Positions 36,848-45,595 of a DNA stretch of 64,000 bases are shown piece after piece (within the stretch, counting starts at the first letter, position 1; each line of letters begins with the position of its first letter). The notes under the pieces were generated by a model. That model saw only the letters and a list, made by a program, of their open reading frames with translations. It was not told where the DNA came from and ran no database searches. The DNA comes from Opitutaceae bacterium EW11 (lineage in GTDB: Bacteria; Verrucomicrobiota; Verrucomicrobiia; Opitutales; Opitutaceae): the NCBI GenBank assembly GCA_003054665.1, contig QAYY01000010.1, positions 1-64,000 on the forward strand, given 5' to 3'. The position numbers and the translations under genes were made by a program.

Positions 36848-38782
36848 TCAGAAGGCGAAACAGTCGCAGCCGACGCCGAAGAAACCGCCCGATCCGGCGC
36901 CCAACGCTCGGTCGACCGGTCCGCTCGCCTTGCCCAGAAGCCGCGCCAGCACGCTCGAGGCGTTGAAGACGTGCTGCGGGCACATGCATCCGTCGGGATG
37001 CGGCAGATGCACCGGGCAGGCGCAGCCCACGGGGTGCGCGGCCAGGCTGGCGGGCGCCGCCCGGCCGTAAAACTCCGGCGCACCGTATCCGCCGAATTGT
37101 TTCACCGGCGACCAGTCCGGCATGACGGGCAGCTCCGGGGGCGCCAGAGGTCCGAACTCGCCGGTCGCGTACACCACCCGTCCGCCGAGGACGGTAAGAA
37201 CGGATTCGATCCGCTTGATGCGTTCTTCGGGGACGGAGAAGAAATCCTCGGACAGCACGGCAAGATCGGCCAGCTGCCCAGGAACGACGGCGCCCTTCTT
37301 TTCGCTTTCGCTGGAGAACCACGCGCTGCCGACGGTGTAGAGCCGAAGCGCCTCCATGCGGCTGAGCCGATTCTCCTCCGGATAGAGCTCGAATCCACCG
37401 ACCGTGCGGCCACTGACCAGCCAGTAGAGGGAATTCCAGGGGTTGTAGTTGGCCACGCGGGTCGCATCCGTGCCGGCACCGACAGGCACGCCGGCGCGGA
37501 GCATCTTCGCGATCGGGGGCGTGGCGACCGTGGCGGCACGCCCGTATCGGGCCGCAAAATACTCGCCCTGGAACGCCATCCGGTGCTGGACCGCGATGCC
37601 GCCGCCCAGCGCGCGGACCCGCTCGATATTCCGGTCGCTGATCGTCTCGGCGTGATCGAGGAACCAATTCAGCCCGGTCAATGGATGGGTCCGATGGACT
37701 TTTTCGAAGACGTTCAGGAAACGCGTGATCGACTCGTCGTAAGTGGCGTGGAGGCGGAACGGCCAGCGGTTCGCGGCGAGCAGGGAAACCACGTCCTCGA
37801 GATCGGTTTCCAGCCGCGGAGCCAGGTCGGGCCGGGGCTCGAGGAAGTCCTCGAAGTCGGCCGCGCTGAACACGAGCATCTCGCCGGCGCCGTTGAGCCG
37901 GAAAACGTCGTCGCCCTGCCCCGGCTTCGCCATCTGCACCCAACGCGCGAAGTCCTCCTTCTCCTTCTGCGGCTTCTGGGTGAAAAGATTGTAGGCGATC
38001 CGCAGCGTCATTTCGCCGCGGCGGTGCAGTTCGGAGATGACCTCGTAATCCTCGGGGTAGTTCTGATAGCCGCCCCCCGCGTCGATCACGCTGGTCAGGC
38101 CGAGCCGGTTGAGCTCGCGCATGAATTGCCGCGACGAGTTGTACTGGTATTCAATCGGCAACTTCGGACCCTTCGCCAGGGTGGCGTACAGGATCGTGGC
38201 GTTCGGCCGGGCGATGAGCAGGCCCGTGGGATTGCCCTCCTTGTCGCGCTGGATCTCGCCGCCGGGAGGATTGGGCGTGTTCTTGTCGTAGCCCACCGCG
38301 CGCAGGGCCGCGCGATTGAGCATCGCCTGGCAGTAGAGGTGGAGGATGAAGACCGGAGTGTCGGGCGCGGCCTCGTTCAGCTCCTCGAGGGTCGGCAGGC
38401 GTTTTTCGGCAAACTGGAATTCGCTCCAGCCTCCGACAACGCGCACCCACTGGGGCGCCGGCGTCCGGGCGGCCTGTTCCCGCAACATGCGCAGGCCGTC
38501 CGCCAGCGACGGCACGCCGTCCCAGCGGAGCTCGAGGTTGAAGTTCAATCCTCCGCGGATCACGTGCAGGTGCGAATCGTTCAGACCGGGGACGACCGTG
38601 CGCCCGCCGAGATCGACGACCTCCGTGTCGGGTCCGCGAAGCGCGAGGATTTCGCGATCCGGCCCGACGGCGAAGAACCGGCCGTCCTTGATCGCGACCG
38701 CTTCGGCAAACGAGCGCCGCTCGTCCTGGGTGGCGATCCGGCCGTTGTGCAGAATGAGTTGGGCAGTGGAGGGAGCTGTCAT
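36848..38782 (-). CDS. Amidohydrolase (YtcJ-like) with a Cys-rich C-terminal tail
   Basis: This is a 644-residue metal-dependent hydrolase. N-terminal beta-sandwich strands (LILHNGRIATQDERR) lead to the metal motif DSHLHV, then HLYC, HATYDES, FLDHAETIS and GTDATRVANYNPW, and the closing sandwich GQLADLAVLS. The last ~60 residues are unusual: three C-x-C units (GCACPVH, GCMCPQH, GCDCF) separated by a Gly/Ala-rich linker. Its start overlaps the ABM gene by 4 bp. Relatives act on N-substituted formamides or cyclic amides; the substrate here is unknown. The tail could bind a metal or anchor a redox partner (inference). Confidence 0.88.
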   Translation of the reverse strand: MTAPSTAQLILHNGRIATQDERRSFAEAVAIKDGRFFAVGPDREILALRGPDTEVVDLGGRTVVPGLNDSHLHVIRGGLNFNLELRWDGVPSLADGLRMLREQAARTPAPQWVRVVGGWSEFQFAEKRLPTLEELNEAAPDTPVFILHLYCQAMLNRAALRAVGYDKNTPNPPGGEIQRDKEGNPTGLLIARPNATILYATLAKGPKLPIEYQYNSSRQFMRELNRLGLTSVIDAGGGYQNYPEDYEVISELHRRGEMTLRIAYNLFTQKPQKEKEDFARWVQMAKPGQGDDVFRLNGAGEMLVFSAADFEDFLEPRPDLAPRLETDLEDVVSLLAANRWPFRLHATYDESITRFLNVFEKVHRTHPLTGLNWFLDHAETISDRNIERVRALGGGIAVQHRMAFQGEYFAARYGRAATVATPPIAKMLRAGVPVGAGTDATRVANYNPWNSLYWLVSGRTVGGFELYPEENRLSRMEALRLYTVGSAWFSSESEKKGAVVPGQLADLAVLSEDFFSVPEERIKRIESVLTVLGGRVVYATGEFGPLAPPELPVMPDWSPVKQFGGYGAPEFYGRAAPASLAAHPVGCACPVHLPHPDGCMCPQHVFNASSVLARLLGKASGPVDRALGAGSGGFFGVGCDCFAF

Positions 38783-39321
38783 GGCGATGTTCTTTTTCGC
38801 GGCATAAGCCAGCCGCGCAGGATGCGGGTGAGGACCGGCATGATCGCCCACGTGAGCGCCGCCACGATGAGCCCGGTCACGACGATGTTGAGCAGGAGCG
38901 GATGCCACGCCGGCAGCAGCCGTGCGAAAAGACGCGGCAAAAGCGAGGTGAGCGGATACACGCCCGCGAAGGTGACGACGGCCATCTTCCAGCGCGGCGG
39001 CGGAGCCGCGGGCGAACGAAACCAGGCCTCCAGTCCGTGCAGCTGCCGGTACTCCGGTTCGCCGTCCGTCATCTGCACGGCCCGGCGCTCCCACTCCCGG
39101 AAAAGCGGCGAGGCGTAGAAGGCCTCGCGCTCCTCGTGATTTCGGAACGAGCGCAGGATTCCGTACTCGCGCGAATCCGAGCCCGGCAGCGGGACCAGCA
39201 TGTGCGCGCCGATGACGGCGGAGTGCTCGAACGACGCGCGCAGAAACTCCCGAAGCGACCGTTCGAACTCGGCCTCGTAGCCCGGACGCACCCGGCGCGT
39301 GATGGCGATATGGACAGGCAT
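38779..39321 (-). CDS. Antibiotic-biosynthesis-monooxygenase (ABM) domain protein with membrane tail
   Basis: This is a 180-residue protein. The ABM dimeric alpha/beta-barrel domain covers ~1-105 (VHIAITRRVRPGYEAEFERSL to EREAFYASPLFREWERR). The rest has two hydrophobic helices (VTFAGVYPLTSLLPRLFARLL; LLLNIVVTGLIVAALTWAIM), so the barrel is tethered to the inner membrane. ABM proteins oxidise quinol-type or other aromatic compounds, or degrade haem, without cofactor. It overlaps the amidohydrolase start by 4 bp and belongs to the seven-gene operon. Confidence 0.85.
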   Translation of the reverse strand: MPVHIAITRRVRPGYEAEFERSLREFLRASFEHSAVIGAHMLVPLPGSDSREYGILRSFRNHEEREAFYASPLFREWERRAVQMTDGEPEYRQLHGLEAWFRSPAAPPPRWKMAVVTFAGVYPLTSLLPRLFARLLPAWHPLLLNIVVTGLIVAALTWAIMPVLTRILRGWLMPRKRTSP

Positions 39322-39376
39322 GGAGTCGGGCCCGGCGCGAGCGAAACCAGCTCCGCGCGCGCCGGGTGAATTCCGA

Positions 39377-40051
39377 TCAGTGGGAGGCCTTCTCCACGAC
39401 CTGCGGAGATTTCGCGGACTGGGGCGCCTTGTGCACCATGGTGTAGGCGTATTCGACGCCCACGCCGTAGGCGCCGCCCTGTTGTTTCAGAATCCCCATG
39501 AGCGGATTGTAGTGGTCGCGCCGGGCCCAATCGCGCTGCCACTCGAGCAGCGCGGCGATGGTGGTCACCCGGACCGCGCCGGCCTGCACCATGCGCGAGA
39601 GCGCCGCTTCCTGCGCGGCCGGCGAGGTGGCGCCGCAGCAGTCCTCGACCACGTACACGTTGTAGCCCGCGCCGAGCATCTCGATCGTCGGCCAGGTCAC
39701 GCAGACCTCCGTCCAGAGCCCGGTGATGATGACGTTCTTCCGGCCAGTGGCGGCGATCGCCTCGCGAAATCCGGGCGAGTCCCAGGAGTTCATCGACGTG
39801 CGCTCGACGACCTTCTGGCCGGGGAAAACGTCCAGGAGCTGCGGCCAGATGTAGCCGCTGAAAGACTCCGTCTCGACGGCGGTCAGCACGGCGGGCACGC
39901 CGTATTCCTTCGCCACTTTGGCGAGCAGGGTGACGTTGTTGATGAGCCCCGCGCGGTCGGCGTTGGCGACGCCGAACGTCATCTGAGGCTGGTGATCGAT
40001 GAAAACGACGACGCTATCCTGCGCGGTGTAGAGTTGGTGATACGGAGACAT
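39377..40051 (-). CDS. Isochorismatase-family (YcaC-type) hydrolase
   Basis: This is a 224-residue cysteine hydrolase. The catalytic triad candidates are Asp in VVFIDHQPQM, Lys in FPGQKVVERTSMNSW, and Cys in LWTEVCVTWP. The C-terminus carries the YcaC-like extension (HYNPLMGILKQQGGAYG). Substrates in the family range from isochorismate to amides, and the subgroup is not well defined. It is the second gene of the operon, 43 bp after the alpha/beta hydrolase. Confidence 0.9.
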   Translation of the reverse strand: MSPYHQLYTAQDSVVVFIDHQPQMTFGVANADRAGLINNVTLLAKVAKEYGVPAVLTAVETESFSGYIWPQLLDVFPGQKVVERTSMNSWDSPGFREAIAATGRKNVIITGLWTEVCVTWPTIEMLGAGYNVYVVEDCCGATSPAAQEAALSRMVQAGAVRVTTIAALLEWQRDWARRDHYNPLMGILKQQGGAYGVGVEYAYTMVHKAPQSAKSPQVVEKASH

Positions 40052-40094
40052 GGGAGGTGAAAAAGGAAGGGAGAGTGCGGTTAGGCGGGTGGGC

Positions 40095-41093
40095 TCAGCT
40101 GGCGGCGAACGAGAGGAGATCGGCGTTGAGCTTGTCCTTGTGGGTGTCGGTCAGCCCGTGGGGAGCGCCGGCGTAGACAAGCAGCTTGGCGCCCTTGACC
40201 AGCTTCGCCGCGGCGCGGCCGGAGTTGTCGATCGGCACGACCTGGTCGTCGTCGCCGTGTATCACAAGTGTGGGTACGTCGAACTTCTTCAGATCCTCGG
40301 TGAAGTCCGTTTCCGAGAACGCCTTGATGCAGTCGTAGGTGTTCTTGTGCCCCGCCATCATGCCCTGCGCCCAGAAGAAGTCCGAAAGCCCCTGGGAGAC
40401 CTTGGCGCCCGGGCGGTTGAACCCGTAGAACGGGCCGTTCGCCAGATCGCGGTAGAACTGCGAGCGATTCGCATGGGAGCCGGCGCGGATCTGGTCAAAC
40501 ACCTCGATCGGCACGCCGCCGGGATTGGCCGCGGTCTTCAGCATCAGCGGAGGCACGGACGACACCAGCACGGCCTTGGCGACCCGCTTCGTCCCGTGTC
40601 TTCCGATGTAGCGGGCGACTTCGCCGCCGCCGGTGGAAAAGCCGATCAGGATGACGTTCTTGAGATCGAGCGCCTCGATCACCGCTGCCAGATCGTCGGC
40701 GTACGTGTTCATCTCGTTGCCCTCCCACGTCTGCGTCGAGCGGCCGTGGCCGCGGCGGTCATGCGCGATGCAGCGGTAGCCGTTCTCCGCCAGGAAAAGC
40801 ATCTGCGACTCCCAGCTGTCGGAGTTCAGGGGCCATCCGTGGCTGAAGACGATCGGCTGACCGGAGCCCCAGTCTTTGAAGAAAATCTGGGTTCCGTCTT
40901 GGGTCGTGATGAAGCGGTCTTGTTTTTTCATGGATGCGGGATCGTGAGTTCGAGGAGCGCTGGAAAGGGATTCGGCGGGACCGGCAAAGGCCGACGACAG
41001 CGGAAGCGCCGTGGCCGCAAGAAGGCCGGCGCTGCCGGCGAGAAACGCGCGCCGGGTGAAATCGAGAGGGGGCGTTGGGTGGTTCGTGCTCAT
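40095..41093 (-). CDS. Tat-exported alpha/beta hydrolase (haloperoxidase-like)
   Basis: This is a 332-residue protein with a twin-arginine signal ([16 protein letters not shown]) and Ala-rich segment to ~40. Mature-domain motifs are [11 protein letters not shown] (oxyanion), the nucleophile elbow [19 protein letters not shown] (acid) and GAPHGLTD (His). It closely resembles cofactor-free non-haem haloperoxidases and esterases. An internal ATG (MKKQDRF) begins the conserved domain, so a cytoplasmic form is conceivable. It is the first gene of the seven-gene minus-strand operon. Confidence 0.92.
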   Translation of the reverse strand: MSTNHPTPPLDFTRRAFLAGSAGLLAATALPLSSAFAGPAESLSSAPRTHDPASMKKQDRFITTQDGTQIFFKDWGSGQPIVFSHGWPLNSDSWESQMLFLAENGYRCIAHDRRGHGRSTQTWEGNEMNTYADDLAAVIEALDLKNVILIGFSTGGGEVARYIGRHGTKRVAKAVLVSSVPPLMLKTAANPGGVPIEVFDQIRAGSHANRSQFYRDLANGPFYGFNRPGAKVSQGLSDFFWAQGMMAGHKNTYDCIKAFSETDFTEDLKKFDVPTLVIHGDDDQVVPIDNSGRAAAKLVKGAKLLVYAGAPHGLTDTHKDKLNADLLSFAAS

Positions 41094-41505
41094 GGAAATC
41101 GCGGGAGGAAACGGACCGGCTCGATCGCTAGCGGCGACGCGCCGAGGTTCTTGAAGCGGCGGCCGCGCACACCTGCTGCCCAGGCGAGCTCAGGTCATTT
41201 TCAGCAGCGGCGCGGGTCATGGTGCCGAGGTATACGCCGAACCCGGGGCGTTCTGAAAAAGAGCCCGGACGTTTTTTTCGGTCACCCGTTTTTCGGAAGC
41301 GACGGCTGCGCAACAGCCGGCCCGGAAACGCCCGCGGTTCGAGCAAAGCGCCTGCACCGCCGCAAAAACTCCAGGCGGAACCCGCTGGCCCGGCAGCAGA
41401 TTACCCGAGCGCGCGCCCCACTCCGGGATAAACATCGCTCCGGCGCGGAATCCGGCGTATCAATTGCCCTCCGTCCATCTCGGACTCGTTGGAAATCTTC
41501 CCATT
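41094..41505. promoter_or_regulatory. Divergent region between the detoxification operon and rpoZ
   Basis: This 412-bp region has no convincing gene; the short ORFs crossing it are compositional. It should carry the promoters of both the minus-strand operon and rpoZ. Two T-runs at ~41269-41275 and ~41289-41293 are the only notable AT-rich points. Confidence 0.4.
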
Positions 41506-41784
41506 ATGAGAAACGACTATCTGCAAAGCGCGCTCAAGGTCATCGACGACCCCACCATCCTCATCAACGTAGTCTCTCATCGCGTGAAGCAGCTGCGCCG
41601 CGGACATCGCGCACTGGTCGAGTCGCTGGAAAAACTCTCGGCCGAAGACATCGCCCTGCGCGAAATCGCCGAAGGAAAAATCACCTTTGAAGTCGCGACC
41701 ATCGTCGAAGCGACCGCCACTCAGCGCGGTTCCGTGAGCTACGCGAGCGCGTCCTCCGCGCAGAAGCCTGCGGCGCACTCATGA
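41506..41784 (+). CDS. rpoZ: RNA polymerase omega subunit
   Basis: This is a 92-residue protein. The start at 41506 (MRNDYLQSALKVIDD) was chosen over the upstream ATG because it opens the omega-family core. Characteristic segments are INVVSHRVKQLRRG, ALVESLEKLSAEDIALREIAEGKI and TFEVAT, with the family's Ala/Leu-rich helix. Omega promotes beta' folding and assembly. The C-terminus is a short Ser/Ala tail. The next small gene overlaps its stop by 4 bp (ATGA). Confidence 0.88.
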   Translation: MRNDYLQSALKVIDDPTILINVVSHRVKQLRRGHRALVESLEKLSAEDIALREIAEGKITFEVATIVEATATQRGSVSYASASSAQKPAAHS

Positions 41785-42071
41785 CCACGGCGCGCAAGAA
41801 CGGCTCGAGCCAGCCGGACAACGGCCGGAACGGGACAGGGCTTTCGATGGATTTCGTCGGGCCGGACGGGAAGCTCTACCCTGCCATGCCGCCTCCGGAC
41901 GAAAGCTACGCGCTGCGCCACGACGGACGCTTCTGGCACATTGCCTTTCCGATTCCCGACGAGCCCGAATGGCAACAGGTCTTTCGCGGTCCGCACCTTC
42001 CCGAAGCCGGGGATCGCGACCGCTGGGTCCGTTATCGTCCGTATCCACGAACTCCGGACCGCGCTCCGTGA
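41781..42071 (+). CDS. Small protein translationally coupled to rpoZ
   Basis: This is a 96-residue hypothetical protein. The N-terminal ~25 residues are polar and likely disordered. The rest is compact and aromatic/proline-rich (LYPAMPPPDESYALRHDG, RFWHIAFPIPDEPEWQQV). No family is recognised. Its ATG overlaps the rpoZ TGA, which makes real translation likely, and it ends 19 bp before the convergent TonB-receptor gene. Confidence 0.6.
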   Translation: MTTARKNGSSQPDNGRNGTGLSMDFVGPDGKLYPAMPPPDESYALRHDGRFWHIAFPIPDEPEWQQVFRGPHLPEAGDRDRWVRYRPYPRTPDRAP

Positions 42072-42090
42072 CGCGGCGGACCGCGCCGGC

Positions 42091-45000
42091 TCAGAACCGC
42101 ACCGTCGCCGACACCGTGTAGCTCCGGGGTTGCTGGTAGACAAAACTCGTCGGCACGGTGACCCGGTCCGGTCTCGAGAGATCTCCCCCGGGCGGACGAA
42201 GCCCCGAGCCGGTGTAGATGAGAGTCCGGTCGTTCAGCAGATTGGCGACGCTCAGGCTCACTTCCATCGAGCACCGCTTCGACAGCCGGCGCTGGTACGC
42301 GACCGAGGCGAACACGGTGTAATACGACCTGCGATACACCGGGATCGTCGAATCCACGGAGGGATCATCGATCGCCGACGCCGGGTTTTGCGGATCGGCC
42401 GCAGTATCGGCCCCGCGATTCCCGATCACGCGCCGGCCAAGCATCTGGATGCCTGCGCCCACACGGAAGCCGTCGAGCCATCCTTCGCGACGGAAGGCGT
42501 AGTCGGTGTAGAGATTTGCGGTCCACTGCGGCAGGGCCGTCGCGACCACCGCCTGCGGGTCGTTGGCCTTCTTGAAGGCCTGGATTGCGTTCCAGGCCGC
42601 CGCGGCCGCGGAGACATCCGGCGAGCGGCGGTCCGCCGGAATCTCGGCGTCCACGGATGCGACGCCGCCGGAATCGATCAGCGCTCCGGCATCGAGGACA
42701 ATCTGCCGCAGGGCGGACTCGTTCGCCCGCAGATAAGCCCACTCGTCCCTCGCGTTGCGGAGGGTGCGCACCTGCGGCCACGATGCGTTGCCGGTCAGGC
42801 GCCACCGCTCCGTGAGGTTCGCGGTCAGCTCGATCTCGCCGCCGCGCGCGACGCGGTCGCGGAAGTCGAAGGTGGGCGAAGAAATCAGGGGCAGACCACG
42901 CGCGTTCACTCCGGCCGGCGAGAGATCGCCGACGGCGTTGGCGGAAGCGATGTCGGCGTACTTTCGCGTCGAGCCGGTGGAGTCGAACGACACACCCGCC
43001 TGGCGCCCGTCGTAACGACCCACGGTCAGGTTGATGCGACCCTCTGCGAACGCGAAACGCACGCCCGCATCCCACCCGCGGCTGAGCGACGGCGGCAGCG
43101 CGGCACCGGTAAGCGTCACGCCCGACACAGGCGGGACGAACGACTTTGCGTAATTGTAGAACAGACCGGCCCAGTTCCTCAGCCGATACACGCCGCCGTA
43201 GCTCGCGGTGGTGACGAGGAATCTCGACCGCGGCGCCGAAAAGTCGTCCTGAAACCGGTCTCCGGCGTATTGCGCCAGGGGCACGCCGTTGACCCGCGGC
43301 CGGGCCAGGGCCGGCTGCGCCGGGCCCAGCGCCGCACCGGATGCGTCTTTCGGGACATAGATCAGGCGATAGTAGTCGTCGGGCGCCGCCGGGCGGAAGG
43401 GAAGCGTGTCGCCGGACCAATCCGCCGGGAAATCGTGGGCCACCGCGGCGGGACTGCCGTTGAGCGTGTAGGTGTAGGCCTGGTACACATCCCGCCGCAG
43501 CCCACCCATCAGAGAAAGCCGGCCGTCCAGCAGCGACGCCGCCAAACTGGCCTGGGCGTAGACGAAGCGGTTGTCGGACATCCGCTGATTCCCCGGCCGG
43601 GCGATGTCGAGGATCCTCTGCACCGCGACCGTGCCGGAGGAGCCCGCAACCGGGTCCACATAACGCACGCTTCGCGGAATGGAGAACGGCTTTCTCGGAT
43701 CGCTCCAGTAGTAGCGGTACAGATACGTGTCGGCCGTCGGCCGGCGGCGCACGTCGGGATTCAACGCCAGCACCTCCGTCCACTGGGTCGTGTAGGATTT
43801 CACCACCCGCCCGCCGGCCACCACGTTGGTCCGCACGTCGCCCCACCGGTTGCCCTCGAAGACCAGCGCGGCGGCGAGTCTCCCCTCCCCGATCCGGTCG
43901 TCGAAATGGGTATGGTCGCTCGGAGCCTCGCCGTAGACCTGGCGGAAACCGGGATTGGGACGCCCGTCGGGAAGCGTTTGGTTCACGTCGACGCGCGCTT
44001 CGGCCAATCCCGCGGCCTCGATGTATTCGGAAAGATGATCCACCCGGGCATAGTTGACCGCAGCCTCCAGGAAGAAGCGGTCGCCCTCCCGGTGTTCGAG
44101 AAACACGGCCGCGTCCTGGAACCGGTACGTCAGGTTCGGCGCATCGGGCGCGATGACGGTGGTTCGGCCGGGCACGAAAAAGTCCGACCCCGTCTCGGCC
44201 AATCCGAAGAGCCGCCGCGAATCGTACACGCTGCCGACGATCGCGCCGCCGTTGACGCCCAGGTTCGCCGCGCTCGCCGGCGTCACTCCGCCAACCGGCA
44301 CTCGTGAGTTCGCGGCGCCGCCAAGCGTGGTCCAGGTGTTGGCCCAGTTGAGCAGGGTCCCGCCGTCGCTGCCGGGAATAAACACGCGGTAGGGCGCGGA
44401 GCTGGATCCGTTTCGCGCGAGTCCCTTTCGATCTGCGTCGACGATCGACGCCGTGGTCGCCGCCACGACAGTGCGGCCGTCCCAGCCCGAGACGCGGTCG
44501 AGCACGGAGTCGACGCCGATCAGCAGTTCCTGCCGGTAGTATTCGTATTCGACGCGGACCTGGGTGCGCGGTGCGAGCGCCCAGGTCATCGCGACATGCA
44601 CACCGCGGCGGTTGTCGAAGGTCAGGTCGCGCCAGCCGTCGGCCTCCTGGCCGAGGAGATTCAGCCGCAGCGCGGCTTCTTTCCCCAACGGTCGATTGAC
44701 GTCGAGGGTCGCGCGGCGGCGATTCCACGAGCCCGTGGTCAACTCCGCGCGCGTGAAATCCCGGTCGAGGCGCGCGGTTTTTGTCATTCCGCTCACGGTG
44801 CCGCCGAGACCGCCGGTTCCGATCAGGAGCGCGTTCGGCCCCCGGGCGAAATCGATCCTCTCCTGCGCGTAGGTATCCGCATTCGTTCCGAGCAGGAAAA
44901 AGTTCCGGAGCGGCGCGTTGGTCTGAATCCCGCGCGACACGATGCTGGAGCCTCCCTCGAAATTGAAGAACTTGTAGTTCTGCGTACTGGTTTGCGGCGC

Positions 45001-45345
45001 GTAGGCGCCGACTGACCACGCCAGGGCCGACTCGATATCCGTCAGGTGCAGGGCCTCGATGAAGTCGTGGGTCACGACGGAATATGCGAGGGGCGTCACG
45101 GCCAGGGGCGTGGCCATGCGAGTACCCGAAAGCAGTTCCGCGGGGACAAAACCGTCGTCTTTGTCGGCTTCGACACGGAAAGGCGAAAGCGTTTCGGTCC
45201 CGCTCGCCTCGGTGTCCGGCCCCGCGTCCGCGCACCAGCCCCGGGCAACCGACAGCCAGATCGCCGCCAGCATGCCCAAGCCCGAGGAGCTTCGCCGCCT
45301 GGCGCAAGCGGCGGACGGACGGGAGCGCAGAAGGGGAGCGGGCAT
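42091..45345 (-). CDS. TonB-dependent outer-membrane receptor
   Basis: The protein is 1084 residues from the ATG at 45345; a longer frame starts at 45393. The signal peptide is at ~20-38 (SGLGMLAAIWLSVARGWCAD), followed by the TLSPFRVEA motif (~52-60), plug (TPLAYSVVTHDFIEALHLTDIESAL split over ~77-103; RIDFARGPNALLIGTGGLGG) and beta-barrel, ending SYTVSATVRF. It belongs to the same Opitutaceae-like group as the receptor at 23.6 kb but is clearly diverged. The sigma-factor operon is divergent, 250 bp away, and could control it; the ligand is unknown. Confidence 0.93.
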   Translation of the reverse strand: MPAPLLRSRPSAACARRRSSSGLGMLAAIWLSVARGWCADAGPDTEASGTETLSPFRVEADKDDGFVPAELLSGTRMATPLAVTPLAYSVVTHDFIEALHLTDIESALAWSVGAYAPQTSTQNYKFFNFEGGSSIVSRGIQTNAPLRNFFLLGTNADTYAQERIDFARGPNALLIGTGGLGGTVSGMTKTARLDRDFTRAELTTGSWNRRRATLDVNRPLGKEAALRLNLLGQEADGWRDLTFDNRRGVHVAMTWALAPRTQVRVEYEYYRQELLIGVDSVLDRVSGWDGRTVVAATTASIVDADRKGLARNGSSSAPYRVFIPGSDGGTLLNWANTWTTLGGAANSRVPVGGVTPASAANLGVNGGAIVGSVYDSRRLFGLAETGSDFFVPGRTTVIAPDAPNLTYRFQDAAVFLEHREGDRFFLEAAVNYARVDHLSEYIEAAGLAEARVDVNQTLPDGRPNPGFRQVYGEAPSDHTHFDDRIGEGRLAAALVFEGNRWGDVRTNVVAGGRVVKSYTTQWTEVLALNPDVRRRPTADTYLYRYYWSDPRKPFSIPRSVRYVDPVAGSSGTVAVQRILDIARPGNQRMSDNRFVYAQASLAASLLDGRLSLMGGLRRDVYQAYTYTLNGSPAAVAHDFPADWSGDTLPFRPAAPDDYYRLIYVPKDASGAALGPAQPALARPRVNGVPLAQYAGDRFQDDFSAPRSRFLVTTASYGGVYRLRNWAGLFYNYAKSFVPPVSGVTLTGAALPPSLSRGWDAGVRFAFAEGRINLTVGRYDGRQAGVSFDSTGSTRKYADIASANAVGDLSPAGVNARGLPLISSPTFDFRDRVARGGEIELTANLTERWRLTGNASWPQVRTLRNARDEWAYLRANESALRQIVLDAGALIDSGGVASVDAEIPADRRSPDVSAAAAAWNAIQAFKKANDPQAVVATALPQWTANLYTDYAFRREGWLDGFRVGAGIQMLGRRVIGNRGADTAADPQNPASAIDDPSVDSTIPVYRRSYYTVFASVAYQRRLSKRCSMEVSLSVANLLNDRTLIYTGSGLRPPGGDLSRPDRVTVPTSFVYQQPRSYTVSATVRF

Positions 45346-45595
45346 GTAGGTCGTGGACAGAAAAGGCGAAGCGCCCCGGAACCGGGCGCACACCCCTATT
45401 CATCCGCCCGCTGGCGGCAACGAGCGGGCGACGATTCGCGAGCGGTTTTCCACGGCGCGCACCCGGCTCGCACGTTCTCGGATCCGGGCAGCGCTGCGCC
45501 CAGGCGAGCCGCCGAGATTCTTTTTTCACGTTTTGCGATTCCGACGTAATGGAGCGTATGTGGCCTCCCACTTCGCCTTGGCCGACGACGAATCC

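Noticed and set aside
41128-41435. Short minus-strand frames in the rpoZ upstream region
   Set aside because: Compositional Arg/Ser-rich frames without family similarity or start signals.
45346-45595. Possible FecI/FecR-style control of the divergent TonB receptor
   Set aside because: The sigma operon lacks a FecR-like anti-sigma with a periplasmic STN-binding domain, and the receptor has no clear N-terminal STN domain.
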